This document shows, in pieces, positions 45,035 to 56,452 of a DNA stretch of 64,000 nt; position 1 is the first letter of the stretch, and each line of letters begins with the position of its first letter. The notes under the pieces are model-generated. The model was not told the DNA's origin and did not search any database. It was given only the letters and a program-made list of their open reading frames with translations. The stretch is from contig OX638371.1 in the NCBI GenBank assembly GCA_951812925.1, forward strand, positions 77,385,697 through 77,449,696. Reading direction: 5' to 3'. The stretch is from Calliopum simillimum. Taxonomy: Eukaryota; Arthropoda; Insecta; Diptera; Lauxaniidae. Position numbers and translations under genes: made by a program.

Positions 45035-46454
45035 CTGTTGATTATGTCCTAAGGGACATAGCAATATGGAACTAAGCTTTCCACGAGTTTTTATTACAGA
45101 AATGGGTCATTTAAGAAGAAACAACCGCGTAGTGCTATCAAGGTGGAAATCGGTGATAGGGGTGAAAATGCACCCTTTTTTTACCGATCAAAGCAAAATT
45201 TCGAGATACTTTTTGGGAAGCTTTTGTTTTGTTTTTTTTTTTAGTTTTTTGCCTATAGCTATTTTATATTTATAATTAACCGAAATATGGCCACTCAAAC
45301 ATAGCAATTTTTTTTACGCGGTCGGAAAACGGTTTTTTATTCCAAAGCAAGGCATCTTACGAAAAAAATGTTAAAGGCATAAAATGCTTAGAATCATTCA
45401 AAAATACGTGCGAATTTTTTTTTTTTTTTTTTTTTTTTTTGAAATTTTGAAATTTTTGAATAACACAGTCCTGCATGGGTTTTCCTCTCTAAGTTTTAAA
45501 AAGCGATTTCTATAGATTTAAGTGTGCGGATTACGAGAAAAATAGTGAAAAAATTCCAGCACGTCACAATTTTCAGTGATTTAAGTTTTACTTAAGTGCC
45601 TTTTTTGTATATACAAGACTACCACGCCTATACTACTGGACGTATCAAAACCATATTTGCACCAAATGTTCTTTTGGTGGTCCAACACATTTATAAGAAA
45701 TATGGGATCGATTGGACAAGGGGGTGTTGTACCCCTCATACAAAAAAAATCTCTATACAATTGAAAATTTTATTTGAGTCGCTCCTACGCCCGCACCAGT
45801 TGGTATATTGAAACCACATTAACACCATATATCCGCCTGATATTCCGACAGATTTTCTTTGATAATAGGGGTAATTGAATGAAAGTACGGTGCGCTCGGT
45901 ACATAAAGAAAACATACCAAAACCAAAAAAAAAAATTAAACTCATTTCTACTCACTTTACCTGCATTATGAAACTTGATATCTGGATGAATATTATGGAT
46001 AGCAACTATCAAGATCGTACGGGAAGCACCAAAAATATATATGGTGCAAGAATGGCTTAAATATGTTGAGTATTTTAGGCGTGATATTGAAGAGTACGTA
46101 AGCACAAACGATTGAATTAATAAGTTTTCAAATGCTGCACAGACGAACACGGGTACCCCTCTTAAAATTACGATATTGTTTTTTAATGTATTTTTTGACG
46201 CTGAGCCCAAATCCGTTTACAGAATTGCTCTATCACGTCCAAATTTTGAGAAAATTTAAAAAAACAGTGAAAAACACACGATTTTCCATTATTTTTGAGG
46301 TTATGAAAACTGGAATATCTCAAAATTCTGACGTGATGGAAAGAAACCAAATTCAGATTCGTGATCAGGTCCCAAACCACCATAATTGGCTTCAAAATTT
46401 AAGAGAGGAAAAAAAAGTGTCGAATTTGCAGGCCTGTGTAATTATAAAAATTAT
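45035..46454. other. Intergenic DNA, no gene recognised
   Basis: AT-rich with long T runs near 45416. Some phrases (for example ATTGGACAAGGGGGTGTTGTAC near 45712, shortened here from a longer repeat-like stretch) look like dispersed-repeat debris. No boundaries can be drawn. Confidence 0.4.
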
Positions 46455-46935
46455 AAAAACTTTTTAATTTTTCCAAAATTTTTTTACTGTACCGATATTT
46501 TTCTAATTATAAATTTTTCGATGTTTTGCAACATTACCGACTTTCTCGACATTTTTCGGTTTCTTAAATTTTATAGACATTCTCAAGGTTCTTCGAAGAT
46601 TTTCGACATTTTCTAATTTTTCGAATATTTAGCATTTTTCAGCGGTATACGAAATTTTTGAAAATTTTATTAAATATTTTGGTTTTTATTGAATATTTCG
46701 ACATTTACCAAAATTTTCAAATTTTTTTTTTTTTTTTTTCTTTTTTTTTTACTTTATCAAATTTTATTAATTTCATTAAATATTATTTGATAATTTTGAA
46801 TACGGTTTGATAATATTTCGATACTTTTCGCTCTATATCAGCATTTTTCTCATTTCATTCGATAATTTTCGACTGTTATTGACTTTGTCGATATTTTTCG
46901 TTAACTTTTCATAAACTTCTGCATTACTGGATCTG
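46455..46935. repeat. Degenerate TTTTCGACATTTT repeat
   Basis: Pyrimidine-rich degenerate repetition of TTTTTCGACATTTT and TTTTCGATAATTTT forms. It is the complement of the texture at 7797-8170. Confidence 0.45.
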
Positions 46936-47296
46936 TCACAAGTGAACTTTACGTGAAAACAGAGCCCAACTTTATTCATTCTTAACAAAATGTCTGCCAA
47001 TTCATATTATGAAATTACTTTTGCGTCGTTGTCACACTTTCAAAATTATGGACATAAATAACTCCGTTGGTTTTATGAATTTCGAAAAATGATTCTATGT
47101 TCAAAATAGTCCTAGGAATCTTAAATTTTTCGGTATTCTACCGATTTCTATCCACCCTGTATATAAATAAATAATAAAACATTTGATTTCATTTGTTGTC
47201 AGAACTCGGCTTGCATTTTATTGTTATCACATTTGTACAGCCAACATTGAAACATGTCGGATAAGCCCACCACTTTCTCAATGGCGCTACTTGAAA

Positions 47297-48362
47297 TTAA
47301 TAATACGCCTTTGGTGCTGGTGCGGGAAGTGGGTTTGGTAAGAGAAGAGAAGGAGCAAGGCCGTAATTTGCACCAACATCAGCTTCTGGTGCTGGCTCCG
47401 CCGAAACAATGTTATATGATGGAATAGCCAATTGTGAATAAGAACCTGGAAGCAAGCTACCAGAGTTGGCATTAGCAGAAGCTGTGGCACGAGGATTTGA
47501 GGGTGCAGCAATCAAAGGAACAGCTGGTGCTTTGTATGATGGTGCGTTATATGCAGCTGGTGCGTTATATGAGATTGGAGCTGGTGCGGCATATGAAGCT
47601 TGACCATAGTTGGATGGAGCTACGAGTGGAAGCTGATTATAGGCAACAGAAGGTCCGGTATATGGTGCTAGTGGTGCTGGTGCTGGGTAATATGAAGCAG
47701 GTGCTGGAGCATATTTAGGTTGAGCTACTTCAACCACAACTGGAAGTTGTTGATAGGCAACAGACGGTGCTGGAGCTGGAGCATATGCTGCTGGTGCATA
47801 TGGTGATGGACCATACGGAACTGCGCTGACAACGGCCAACAAGGCAACAAAACCAAACTAAAATTAAAAGAAAAAAAAAATTTTATGATATATATTTGAA
47901 AACAAAATTTTAACAAATGATCTAAATGAAGTTTATCCTTTTAAATAGAGTTTCGTGTTCAATAAGTTTTGAAATTTCAAATAGATGGTGATATAATTTT
48001 GTATATCACTTCGAGAAAATTTGCGAATTATGATAATACATCAAGAACTTTAGCTTGGAGCTTATAAGATTATGAGGTATAAGTCCCCCGAAAACTTCGT
48101 TATCTCGTAAAAACTGTCAGAATAAGCAGAACAAGTAAACGAGACTTTCCAAAGTTTTTCATGTATTATCGCATAATCTCAATTAATAAGCAGACAATAC
48201 TATAAGTCCCCAAGTATTAGTCATATCAAGGAGCTTGATATTCAATACTTAGAACATGCACAAAAACTTGGTACGGACTTTATCATTCGGAAAGGATTTG
48301 CTAGGACCAAAATTGAAATTTTTATTTAATTATAGCAAAATACTTACAATGTTCTTATTCAT
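47297..48362 (-). CDS. Cp15: Chorion protein s15 (Cp15), two exons
   Basis: A secreted eggshell protein. Exon 1 is 48362-48348 (MNKNI, donor ATT/GTAAGT). Exon 2 is 47857-47297 (acceptor TTTTAG, then FGFVALLAVVSAVPYG). The product is 191 aa, longer than the 115 aa Drosophila s15 because of an N-terminal half made of APAP, SYYPAPAP and SYNAPAAYN repeats. The diagnostic C-terminal block PGSYSQLAIPSYNIVSAEPA corresponds to the Drosophila block PGTYKQYAIPSYELDGA, preceded by an Ala/Ser/Asn-rich stretch as in the fly. It ends in KAYY. AATAAA lies about 75 bp beyond the stop (47222-47217). Position between Cp19 and the Cp18 group fits s15. Confidence 0.93.
47858..48347 (-). other. Cp15: Cp15 intron 1, phase 0
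   Basis: 490 bp, after codon 5, GTAAGT to TTTTAG. It is longer than the 131-162 bp introns of Cp19 and two of the Cp18-type genes. No repeat boundary was seen in it. Confidence 0.85.
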
Positions 48363-48404
48363 TATGTTAAAGGTTATTCGTAGCTTCTAATAGCGAGTAA
48401 AAAA

Positions 48405-48535
48405 AACTATGGTTTTCAAAAGAATTTCAAATGCTTTTATATACGGAGTACCTACTCATTTGAATTAATGAAACAAACCTGTGAAAAATGCCTACATAAA
48501 AAATGTCTGTCATTTTGCCAAATTACGTGACACAT
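48405..48535 (-). promoter_or_regulatory. Cp15: Cp15 promoter: TATA box and TCACGT element
   Basis: On the - strand TATATAAAA lies at 48443-48435 and TCACGT at 48530-48525, within TGTCACGTAATT. The hexamer is about 80 bp above TATA, farther than in the other five genes. Confidence 0.8.
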
Positions 48536-48539
48536 ATGA

Positions 48540-49576
48540 AGAAAATTTGTGGTTGAACATTACCGAACTTTGATTAATTGAGGAACGAACATTTGTTCAG
48601 TTCGCATGGGTTGTTTTTTGCTTGTTACGCGAATTCATTGATAAGAAACCGTGGTTTCATACATTTTTGCTTGAAACGCGACCTACAATAAAAACTTGAG
48701 CTAAACATTTTTTTACAATTTGTTACCATGAAGTCAATGCATTGTAGTGTATTTTGGTAGAATTGCTTGTCTAAGCTGGGCAGTTTTTTTATGCATTTTC
48801 TTTTTCTTTTAAGCTTCTTAGTCACAAAAACATGTCAAATCATAGCACATGAGGTTGTTTTGCAAATAAACTACATACACTGGAGGAAATAACAAGATTA
48901 CATATTTTCTCATATATGTATAACTCATTCTAATATGTATTAGCCGACGACATCTCGTACATTGTGGTATTAGGTATGAAATTATTTACACTTGGATCGA
49001 CTTTTTTCGTATGTATATTTGTTATCTAAAAAACATTCTACTTAAATTTTTAGTTTTTCGATAAACCACCTAACCTACTGCTGCTTTCCATATCCCATAA
49101 CATCTCACAAACATTCTATAACCATCTCACTTCCTAGCACGTTGTTTATTGTTGTACCAGTTCATTCCAATTTCTGACATTTCATTTTCTACCATGTGGT
49201 ACCACGATGTTTTGCAACTTCCTCTGCTGCTATCTCTCTGCGCCCTCCATCGCTTGGCCTATCCATTGTCAAAGTCTTTTTATAATCTCGGTAGACTAGT
49301 AGTATCGCAAAATCAAAATCATTAAAAACTTTCCAAATGTCGAAATCATTATATTTTCGAGACGAAATTTTCTACCCGCAGGTTTTTGGGGTCGCTGATT
49401 ACGAATCTAATATTAGATTTTTAAAAAACAAAATGGCGGACTCGAAATGGCAAAAAAACAACACTTGCACTATTTTTATATCTTATTTAAAAATTTATTC
49501 CAAAACTTTAACCTTGGCAGAGTTGTGTGCAATGGTAAATTGTTCTACATAAAAATATGTCTGAGATTCCTTTATT
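48540..49576. other. Intergenic DNA upstream of Cp15
   Basis: No gene. The stretch 49060-49280 is less AT-rich. On the - strand it loosely reads like the C-terminal end of a LINE reverse transcriptase (CKTSWYHMVENEMSEIGMNW), with stops; that is only a suggestion. Confidence 0.4.
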
Positions 49577-50030
49577 TAGTGATGAGCAAAATTAGTCTTT
49601 GTCTTGCATCTTGTTCTTGGTCTTGCTTATTTTGCGAGACCAAGACCAAGAAAGACCAAGATGCTGATATTTTTGCAAGACCAAGAACAAGACTGTTATG
49701 GTCTTGGTCTTGCTCACGATAATTGTCAATACCAAGACTACTTTTCCGACTTGCTAATTTATATTTAAAAGTTGTTTTACGCCCGTTTTGAAGATAAAAT
49801 TTGAATTTTGGCTTCTTAAAACCCAACTGCTTTGGAAAAATATGGTTTTGTATACTCAATATCTATGAAAATTGTTTCAAGACCAAAACTGAGACCAAGA
49901 CTTAATGAGCAAGATCAAGACCAAGACTCAATGTCAAAACCAAGACCAAGACCAAAACTCAATGTGCAAGAACAAAACCAAGACCAAGACTGCTATGGTC
50001 TTGGTCTTGGTCTTGGTTTGCTCATCACTA
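49577..50030. mobile_element. hAT-type MITE with CCAAGA repeats, copy 2
   Basis: The terminal repeats TAGTGATGAGC and GCTCATCACTA are the same as in copy 1 at 9903, with its own perfect 8-bp target duplication CCTTTATT (49569-49576 and 50031-50038). The interior again consists mostly of CAAGACCAAGAC and its complement near the two ends. Confidence 0.92.
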
Positions 50031-50895
50031 CCTTTATTATGTAGTATAAGCTGTATAATAAAATAAAAATTTTGTCATTTCGGGCGAGAAACACAAATTG
50101 ACAAATAAAAAAGGCTAAAAAAAGCACCTAAATTTTTTTATATTTTTTATGATATTTTTTTATACTTTGATTTTAAGCTAATCACAATTATCAAAAAAGT
50201 ATAACCTTTTGCAAGTTTTGATCTTTAAGGTTCGATAGTACTCTCTTTTATAAAGAGATTCCATTTTCGAACATTCAAATCGGTTCAGTTTTACAGTAAC
50301 CACACAATTTTTACAGTGAACACTTCGTTTTTACTTTCAACTCACAGAATTTTGAGTCTGAAAAGCGTACTTTTGGAGAGCTTCCCTTTTCAAGAGCGTT
50401 GTAGAAATACCTGAAACTTATCGATTTTTTGAGGTCTATGAATAATATTCATTGAATATCAGTTAGACATTACAGTCCACAAAAAGTTAATTTAAAACAA
50501 CTTTTTTTTCGACTCTTAGCCAGCTTCTAAGGATTTTGAACCAGTGTGTATCGGTTCAATTCGTTACATCTACTTCTGTGAGTCTGTACTGGAAAAGGAA
50601 TCTAATCTTCACAAAATCAAATACCTCTATTTTACATTTTCTAAAAAAACTTATTATTTTGAACAATATGACACCTCGATCACTGGAAAATTCCAAAAAT
50701 TGAATGGATTAACAAGTACTATAAGAAAAACAAGTTTCAAAAAAATCGGAGATACAAAAGACAAATGCTATCCGATTACATGTGTAATTCCCCATATACT
50801 TTTTCGAAAATCTGATGTCTCGTATTCACTGGAAAAATTGTCGATACTACGCCCACCAAAACAAGATTCATTATACCTCTGTTTTTTTGTTTCTG
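50031..50895. other. Intergenic DNA, nothing recognised
   Basis: AT-rich. A 123-codon open frame (50544-50915) has no recognisable domain and runs into a repeat, so it is not called. Confidence 0.45.
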
Positions 50896-51782
50896 TGCAA
50901 AGATGGCAAAACTAGGTATCGAGCATTTTTTGTGAAAACGAGTCATGTAGTCCAGGGTACTGTTCTCGGTGAGATCTACAAGCTGGCAGAACCAGATTTG
51001 CTCTAGGGCTTGCAGTTTCTTAGAAAAACAACTTTTTTCATATCAACTTAAAATTTAAATTTGCTCTCTTGAAAATTATGAAAACATGCGATACGTAGGG
51101 TACATTTATATTGCGGGAACTGGCAACACTAATGTCAATAGCTTAAATCTGGCAATACGATAATAAAGTTTGACATTTTTGGCATAAACGTACTCACAAC
51201 GTTTTGATGTACAAGTGCTATTTGTTTTGTTGACAGTGAGTTAAGAAAATCAATTTGGCGAGCCTTTTTTTGATCGATTGATAAACTACAAATTTTTTTA
51301 CAAATAAGTGTTCATGCAAAATCGAATGTATTGAAATGGAACTAATGTGCAAGGCTGCTTCTATCTCACAGTATGTCACATGACGATCTTGCATTATTAA
51401 TTCATGCACTGCATCGATGTATTGCGGCACAAAAACCAATTTTAAACGACCTTCACGGCGACCGAACTACGACCACGATTGAATTCACTATTCAAAGAAC
51501 TGAGTTCATCGACACATTCTTGTTGAGATGATCCACGTCTAAAGTTGTGAAAAATAATCCAACGAAAACCTTCTCTTGAAATTTCCATTTTTTTGGCCAA
51601 ATTGATTTTCTGAACTCAATGTAGACAAAACAAATAGCACTTGTATATCAGAACGTTGTGAGTACGTTTATGCTAAAAAATGTCAGACTTTATTATGGTG
51701 TTGCCAGATTTTAGCTATTGATATTAGTGTTGCCAGTTCCCGAAACATAAATAGTACCCCTAATTTTACCATCTTTGCACAA
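50896..51782. mobile_element. MITE copy 2, split by a mariner relic
   Basis: The ends GTGCAAAGATGGCAAAACTA and TTTTACCATCTTTGCAC match the MITE at 9325-9580, and the interior phrase GAGATCTACAAGCTGGCAGA is the complement of its centre. The insertion 51098-51760 sits at a TA next to the right terminal repeat. Confidence 0.82.
51098..51760 (-). pseudogene. mariner element relic with transposase N-terminal fragment
   Basis: The ends GGGTACATTTATATTGCGGG and CCCGAAACATAAATAGTACCCC are inverted, and the arms of about 140 bp remain similar inwards. TA lies on both sides (51096-51097 and 51761-51762). On the - strand from about 51590 the translation begins MEISREGFRWIIFHNFRRG. After a gap and frameshift, the helix-turn-helix block IDAVHELIMQDRHVTY, then IHSILHEHLFVKK follows, typical of mariner transposases (irritans-like). 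The catalytic domain is absent, so the copy is dead. Confidence 0.85.
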
Positions 51783-52889
51783 ATTTGATGCAGAACAATG
51801 ATATTTCATACATTTGTAGAAGACACTTGGGGCGGCTATTATTCATTAGAAAAATATGAGGTGCCACACCTCCACATTGACGCAGATGGGTGAGATTGGA
51901 TACATAAGTACATACGTAATGGAAAGGAAATAATTTCGTAAAATTCAACTTACTTTGTAGGAAGTTTGATCTTAACTTGAAAACCATTAAACACACTTAA
52001 CTTAAAACTGTGTACTTATTTAATCACTTTTTAAATATAAAACATACATTTAATGAAATTTATAAATTATAGCGATTTATCGAAATTCAGTAATCAAATT
52101 TTGAGTGTCGATTCGGAACATAGAAGAACCATCTAAAATATGTTTTATTGGAGGTTGAGAATTTCAAATTGCAATACACAAATGCACAAAAGTTATCCGG
52201 ACAAGCAAAATATTTCAGTCACCGCAGGAGCATTGTATCCTAAAAGTCCAATTTTTGACTACGTTTTCAAGAGTAAATGGGCATATACCATGAATAGCAT
52301 GCTCAATTTTAATGATCAATGATTTCTAATAACTCTACAAGAAAATTCATAGGTATGATTTCATATGTAAATATGTATAGTTTTCTCTGTAGAAACTAGT
52401 TTAAACAATTTTGTGTACATGTTTCAATACGTATGGGGACAATTTTCCCAATCTATTTTTCCCGAAAATTAGAATTCCCTACTTTCATTTATATGGAAAA
52501 ATACGGATTGAAAACCTTAATAAAGTTGTTCAAAAAGATCAAAAACCAAATAAATATTTTTTTTATGAAAGAAAAGCTACATAAATCATAATATGTGACT
52601 ATCACAAGTACATATTATATATCTTTTATGACCCATTATTTACGCACAACTCATATTCATCTGATACCAGATATATGCTTCTCCATTATATTAAATTATA
52701 AAGTTGTAATTAATTCTTTTTGATTTTTAAGAAATTTATTTTTGCGAATTTCATTAAAAATTTAAATAAAAATGACTGAATGTATTTCTAATGGTAAATT
52801 TTGAACTTCATTGGGAATGAAAATGCTGACGAACTTCCAAGGAAAGGGTATTCAACTGACATAATTTAAGAAACCGATTGCCTTAATTA
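51783..52889. other. Intergenic DNA, nothing recognised
   Basis: About 1.1 kb of AT-rich sequence between the Cp15 and Cp18 groups. No gene or repeat boundary is visible. Confidence 0.45.
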
Positions 52890-53330
52890 GAGACAACATC
52901 GACTCAAATTGTATTTTGCGGGCTAATTTTAGATGGTCGAACTTATAAACAAGTTCTGCGTATAGGGCGATATGACCACTTTATGACGCTAAAAGAACAC
53001 AAAAGTTATCTCATTAGACAGACGAACCTTTAGAATCTTAATTAGTGTCATTACAGGGCACTTTTTTATAGGTAAGCACGCCTCAAGAGTCCATTTTTCT
53101 CATTTTTTTTTGTGAATGCCCAACGTTGGCTGAGGTGTTTGAAAGTCACTTTTTCGTCTTTCTTGAAGATATCGCTCAAAAGAGTCCCAAATTCATTTTG
53201 GATACAAATTTCTAAATGGCGCATGTAAGTTGAAAACGAAGTTATATGTATATCAGGCTAACAATGGGCCCCGTCACGGCCTATGTTATGATGGCAACTG
53301 CCGTCTCCCGCGCTAACCTTACCTAAATGC
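52890..53330 (+). pseudogene. LINE 3' end, same family as 43024-43561, opposite strand
   Basis: The + strand shows remains of the same protein (GCGGGCTAATTTTAGATGG, TTCATTTTGGATAC and GAATGCCCAACGTTGGCTGA as DNA equivalents of the 43 kb copy). The 3' tail follows, CAATGGGCCC, then GTCTCCCGCGCTAACCTTACC. It has many frameshifts and is 5'-truncated. Confidence 0.75.
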
Positions 53331-53510
53331 TGAAATCTTTGTTTATTCTTTTTCATATATATTTCTCCTAAGAAACAATTGACTCCGATTTTTGATAAAA
53401 CTTGAGTATCTCTCCCCAAGTACATATATCAAATAGAGTAAAATGCATGTATTTTGTATATAAACTTAATTTATTCACAGTCTCTGTCTCATTCTTTGGA
53501 AACATCCAAT

Positions 53511-55852
53511 TTAATAATAACCGAGCGCTGGGAAATTAACTGGGCGTGGTGCTGCTGATAAGTAAGCACTACCAGGTGCTGAAACAGAAGAAGTATATAG
53601 TCCACGTAGCTTATTTGCAGCGGAGTCAGCAACAGCCGACGCTCTGGCAGCTTGCGGCGATGAAATTGGTATTTTGTAATCACCACTCGCTGGAACTGGG
53701 GGAACAACTGGACGCGGTGGTGAAACATAACTGCTATCACGAGCTGGAACAGAAGAAGCTGATGTATAAAAATTACGTAGCGCATTTGCGGTATACGATC
53801 TGGAAGCTTGCGAAGGCGAAATTCGAATTTTGTAACTTCCACCAACTGGAATTGGAGGGAGCCCAGATGAAGCTGACACAGGATAAGCTGATACATAAGA
53901 ATCATCAAGAGCAGACCCTTCAGCATATTGGGGCGGCGATGAAACTGGAATTTTGTAATCACCACGTATTGGAGCTGGAGCGGGTCTTAAATATGCTGAT
54001 GATGGGCCATATACTTGACTTGGAAGACCAACTGAATTTGGGTCAACAACAGCGGGTGGAGTTGGAATATTTAATGCTAAATTAGCTAAGCTTCTAATTT
54101 CACTGTCATAGCCAACTGGACCCGATAGACGATATGAAGGAGCTGGTAAACCATATGGAGAACGGAATGCACCACCACCATAACCTGATGAAGTTGGTTG
54201 TAAGATATGTACAGTAGCAGCTGGTTGAAACTGATATAGAATAGCACCAATATATGGGTTGGATGACGGTGTGTCACTATAAGCAGAACGTTGATAATAG
54301 GCATCACAAACGCTGCTGCACAAAGCCAGGAGTGTGGCCAGGGTGATCTAAACAAAAGCGGAATAATATAATGATATTAAAAATATGATAATAATACATA
54401 TAATAAGAGTCAAGAACTTGTCAACTTTTTGGGGGAAAAAATATAAAAGTTTGATATTTCTTTGCTAATAACGTTTTCAGTTGTTTGTCATCTAAGTAGT
54501 TAGTGATTCGCAAGTTAAGATCACTTAATGATACAAAATTTCTAGTCAATAACTTGAAAAATTAAAAGTTTTAGAGTATACGGGTGTTTTGCATAAGGTT
54601 ACGAAGCTTCTGGGAGGTGATAGAGAAGGCCTCGACTAACAAAAAAATGCGCCTGGAAGGGGGGTCTAAAATGTACCCCTCAGGAGTTATAGAGTTAAAA
54701 CTGATTTTCTGACTTGTTTCAGAAAAATAATTTCTTGGATCACCCTAACGTTTTAGAGAAAATATTTCTATGGCGAAGAGCTTTTAGATAGTGTATATTG
54801 TTTATAGGGTTTAAAAAGATTTCGAAAGTAGTGGACCTTAACAGTTGATATTTTAATTTTTTCCCCCCATTTTTTGACTTTGGCGGCCATTTTAGTATGA
54901 AAAAGGTCCTATTAACATACCCTTTTATAATTTTTTTTGAAAACCTCGTTAAATTTCCTTTAATCTGATGGCACATTAATCATACCAATTTTTTTTGATT
55001 GAGGTTAGAAAAAAATACTTTTCCGTTTGAAAGCTCCAGTAGATAAATAGCGATTTACCCGTGTATTACATAGAAAAGTATTTTTTTCCGACCTCAAATA
55101 TAACAAATGTGCCATCGGATAAAAGAAAATTGAACGAGGTATGACTTTTTTCATACTAAAATGACCGCCAAAGTCAAAAAAATGGGGAAAAAAATTAAAA
55201 TATCAATTTTAAAGATCGAGAGCTTTGCAAAATCCTTTTAAACCCTATAAACTATATACACTGTCTGAAAGCTCTTGCAATTAGCTAGAAATTCGCTACA
55301 GCAATATTTTCTCTTAAACGTTAGGGTGATCCAAGAAATGTTTTTTTCTGAAACAAGTCAGAAAATCAGTTTTAACCCTATAACTCCTCAGGGATACATT
55401 TTAGACTCCCCCTCCAGGCGCAATTTTTGTTAGTCTTGGATTCTTCTATCACCTCCCAGAAGCTATGTAACCTTATGCAGTACACCTTTTATAAAATAAT
55501 ACCTATCGTTTTCTAGCCCAAATAATCTATAAAATAAACTCTGTAAGGTTATGCAAATCTAATTATACTGAAATTTTTTGAGCAAGAATTCGACATATTA
55601 TTATCCTATCTACTTTATTATATTATTCTACCTTAAGTTCTTTTCAATTTATTGAAGAAAAACTATTTGTCAACATTTCTTCTCTATTGGTCATATCTCG
55701 CGAAATAATGCTTTATTTTTGGTTCTTTGAAACCATTATCGGTTAGAGCCAAAGTGCAAAATATGACAAACTTTTAGCTTTTATCAAAACCCTTCCAAAA
55801 AAGCTTAAGAACTTTAGACTTATAAGTATAAACTTACTAGTAATGCGTTCAT
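53511..55852 (-). CDS. Cp18-type chorion protein, diverged copy C
   Basis: A secreted eggshell protein. Exon 1 is 55852-55838 (MNALL, donor CTA/GTAAGT). Exon 2 is 54347-53511 (acceptor TTTGTTTAG, then ITLATLLALCSSVCDAYYQ). The product is 283 aa. The N-terminal third follows the s18 plan: PYIGAILYQFQPAATVHILQ, then SGYGGG, then LANLALNIPTPPAVVDPN and LPSQVYGPSSAYL, which parallels copies A and B (AYQ, GYG, LALQTPSAIINPNPVLLPSN). The C-terminal half is new: three modules starting GDYKIPVSSP (about 134), GSYKIRISPS (175) and GDYKIPISSP (227). The Gly-Tyr array of A and B is almost gone. Its promoter and 3' flank also match the other two copies. AATAAA is at 53475-53470. Confidence 0.85.
54348..55837 (-). 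other. Intron of Cp18 copy C, enlarged by a transposon
   Basis: 1490 bp, phase 0, in the same place as the 145-162 bp introns of copies A and B. About 0.9 kb of it is the FB1 element at 54580-55490. Confidence 0.85.
54580..55490. mobile_element. Fold-back element, family FB1 copy 2, inside the intron
   Basis: The left arm GGGTGTTTTGCATAAGGTTA, then GAAGCTTCTGGGAGGTGATA, pairs with the right arm TATCACCTCCCAGAAGCTAT and AACCTTATGCAGTACACC. Interior boxes (TTTGGCGGCCATTTTAGTAT and complement) are shared with 1906-2815. Arm identity is high, suggesting that it is younger than the copy at 24960. Confidence 0.82.
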
Positions 55853-55904
55853 TTTTCCTCCAAACTGCCAGTTTATGCAACTAATGTTAAATTAATTAAT
55901 AAAA

Positions 55905-55980
55905 CTAAGAATACAATTTTAGAGCAATTTGTTTTTATACCTTTTCTGAAAACATTTGAAAAGTTAATTACGTGACAAAT
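55905..55980 (-). promoter_or_regulatory. Promoter of Cp18 copy C
   Basis: On the - strand TATAAAAA lies at 55939-55932 and TCACGT at 55975-55970, within TTTGTCACGTAATTAACTT. The stretch between them is alignable with copies A and B, including CAAATGTTTTC-type sequence. Confidence 0.83.
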
Positions 55981-56436
55981 TACAGAATAATGCGTTCGTT
56001 CAATTTAAGTTAAAGTTGTTCAAGAGATTTTACCAAACAGTCAGCTAGTAAATGGGGTGCAGACATTCAAATTAATTTAATTTAAAGTGTTTCAGTTCAA
56101 TCCAATATCAAGGGGTTTTCTTTATAATGTTCACTAAGCGTGAACAAATACGAATTCAATATATATTATTATATTATGGTCATATAAGTAATTGAAAGTA
56201 TGAAACAATCGGCATGTAAAGTTTTTTACTAGTAGTCATATGAATGGCACATGATATTTTAACCCATGGTAATTCAACTTTAAAGTTTGTTCAGAAATGG
56301 CAGAAGATTTGAAATTGGGCAATATTTCATTTTATATCGAAGTACTTTGTATTTATGTGCTTTTGTTTCTATTAAGTATAATAATAATTTTCTTGAATCA
56401 TGTTTACTTTGAATGTATGATTACTTTATTTTCATA

Positions 56437-56452
56437 CCCACGTTGGGCGCCA
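56437..56452 (-). mobile_element. LTR-retroelement relic: tRNA-Lys primer binding site, second copy
   Basis: CCCACGTTGGGCGCCA, again identical to the 3' end of tRNA-Lys(CUU) including CCA, read on the - strand as a primer binding site. The flanking sequence differs from the copy at 11307. No LTR end could be fixed. Confidence 0.45.

Noticed and set aside
47323..47842. Possibility that Cp15, Cp16 and Cp19 are cuticle or vitelline membrane proteins because of APAP/AAYA repeats
   Set aside because: No chitin-binding R&R motif or vitelline membrane domain. Each has a gene-specific chorion C-terminus, TCACGT promoter and cluster position.
50544..50915. 123-codon + strand frame upstream of the Cp15 region
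   Set aside because: No recognisable family, AT-driven composition, and its end lies in the MITE terminal repeat.
53546..54085. 179-codon + strand frame opposite Cp18 copy C, and similar frames opposite Cp16, Cp19 and Cp15
   Set aside because: Low-complexity complement frames of repetitive chorion exons. The coding strand has signal peptide, splice sites and promoter; these have none.
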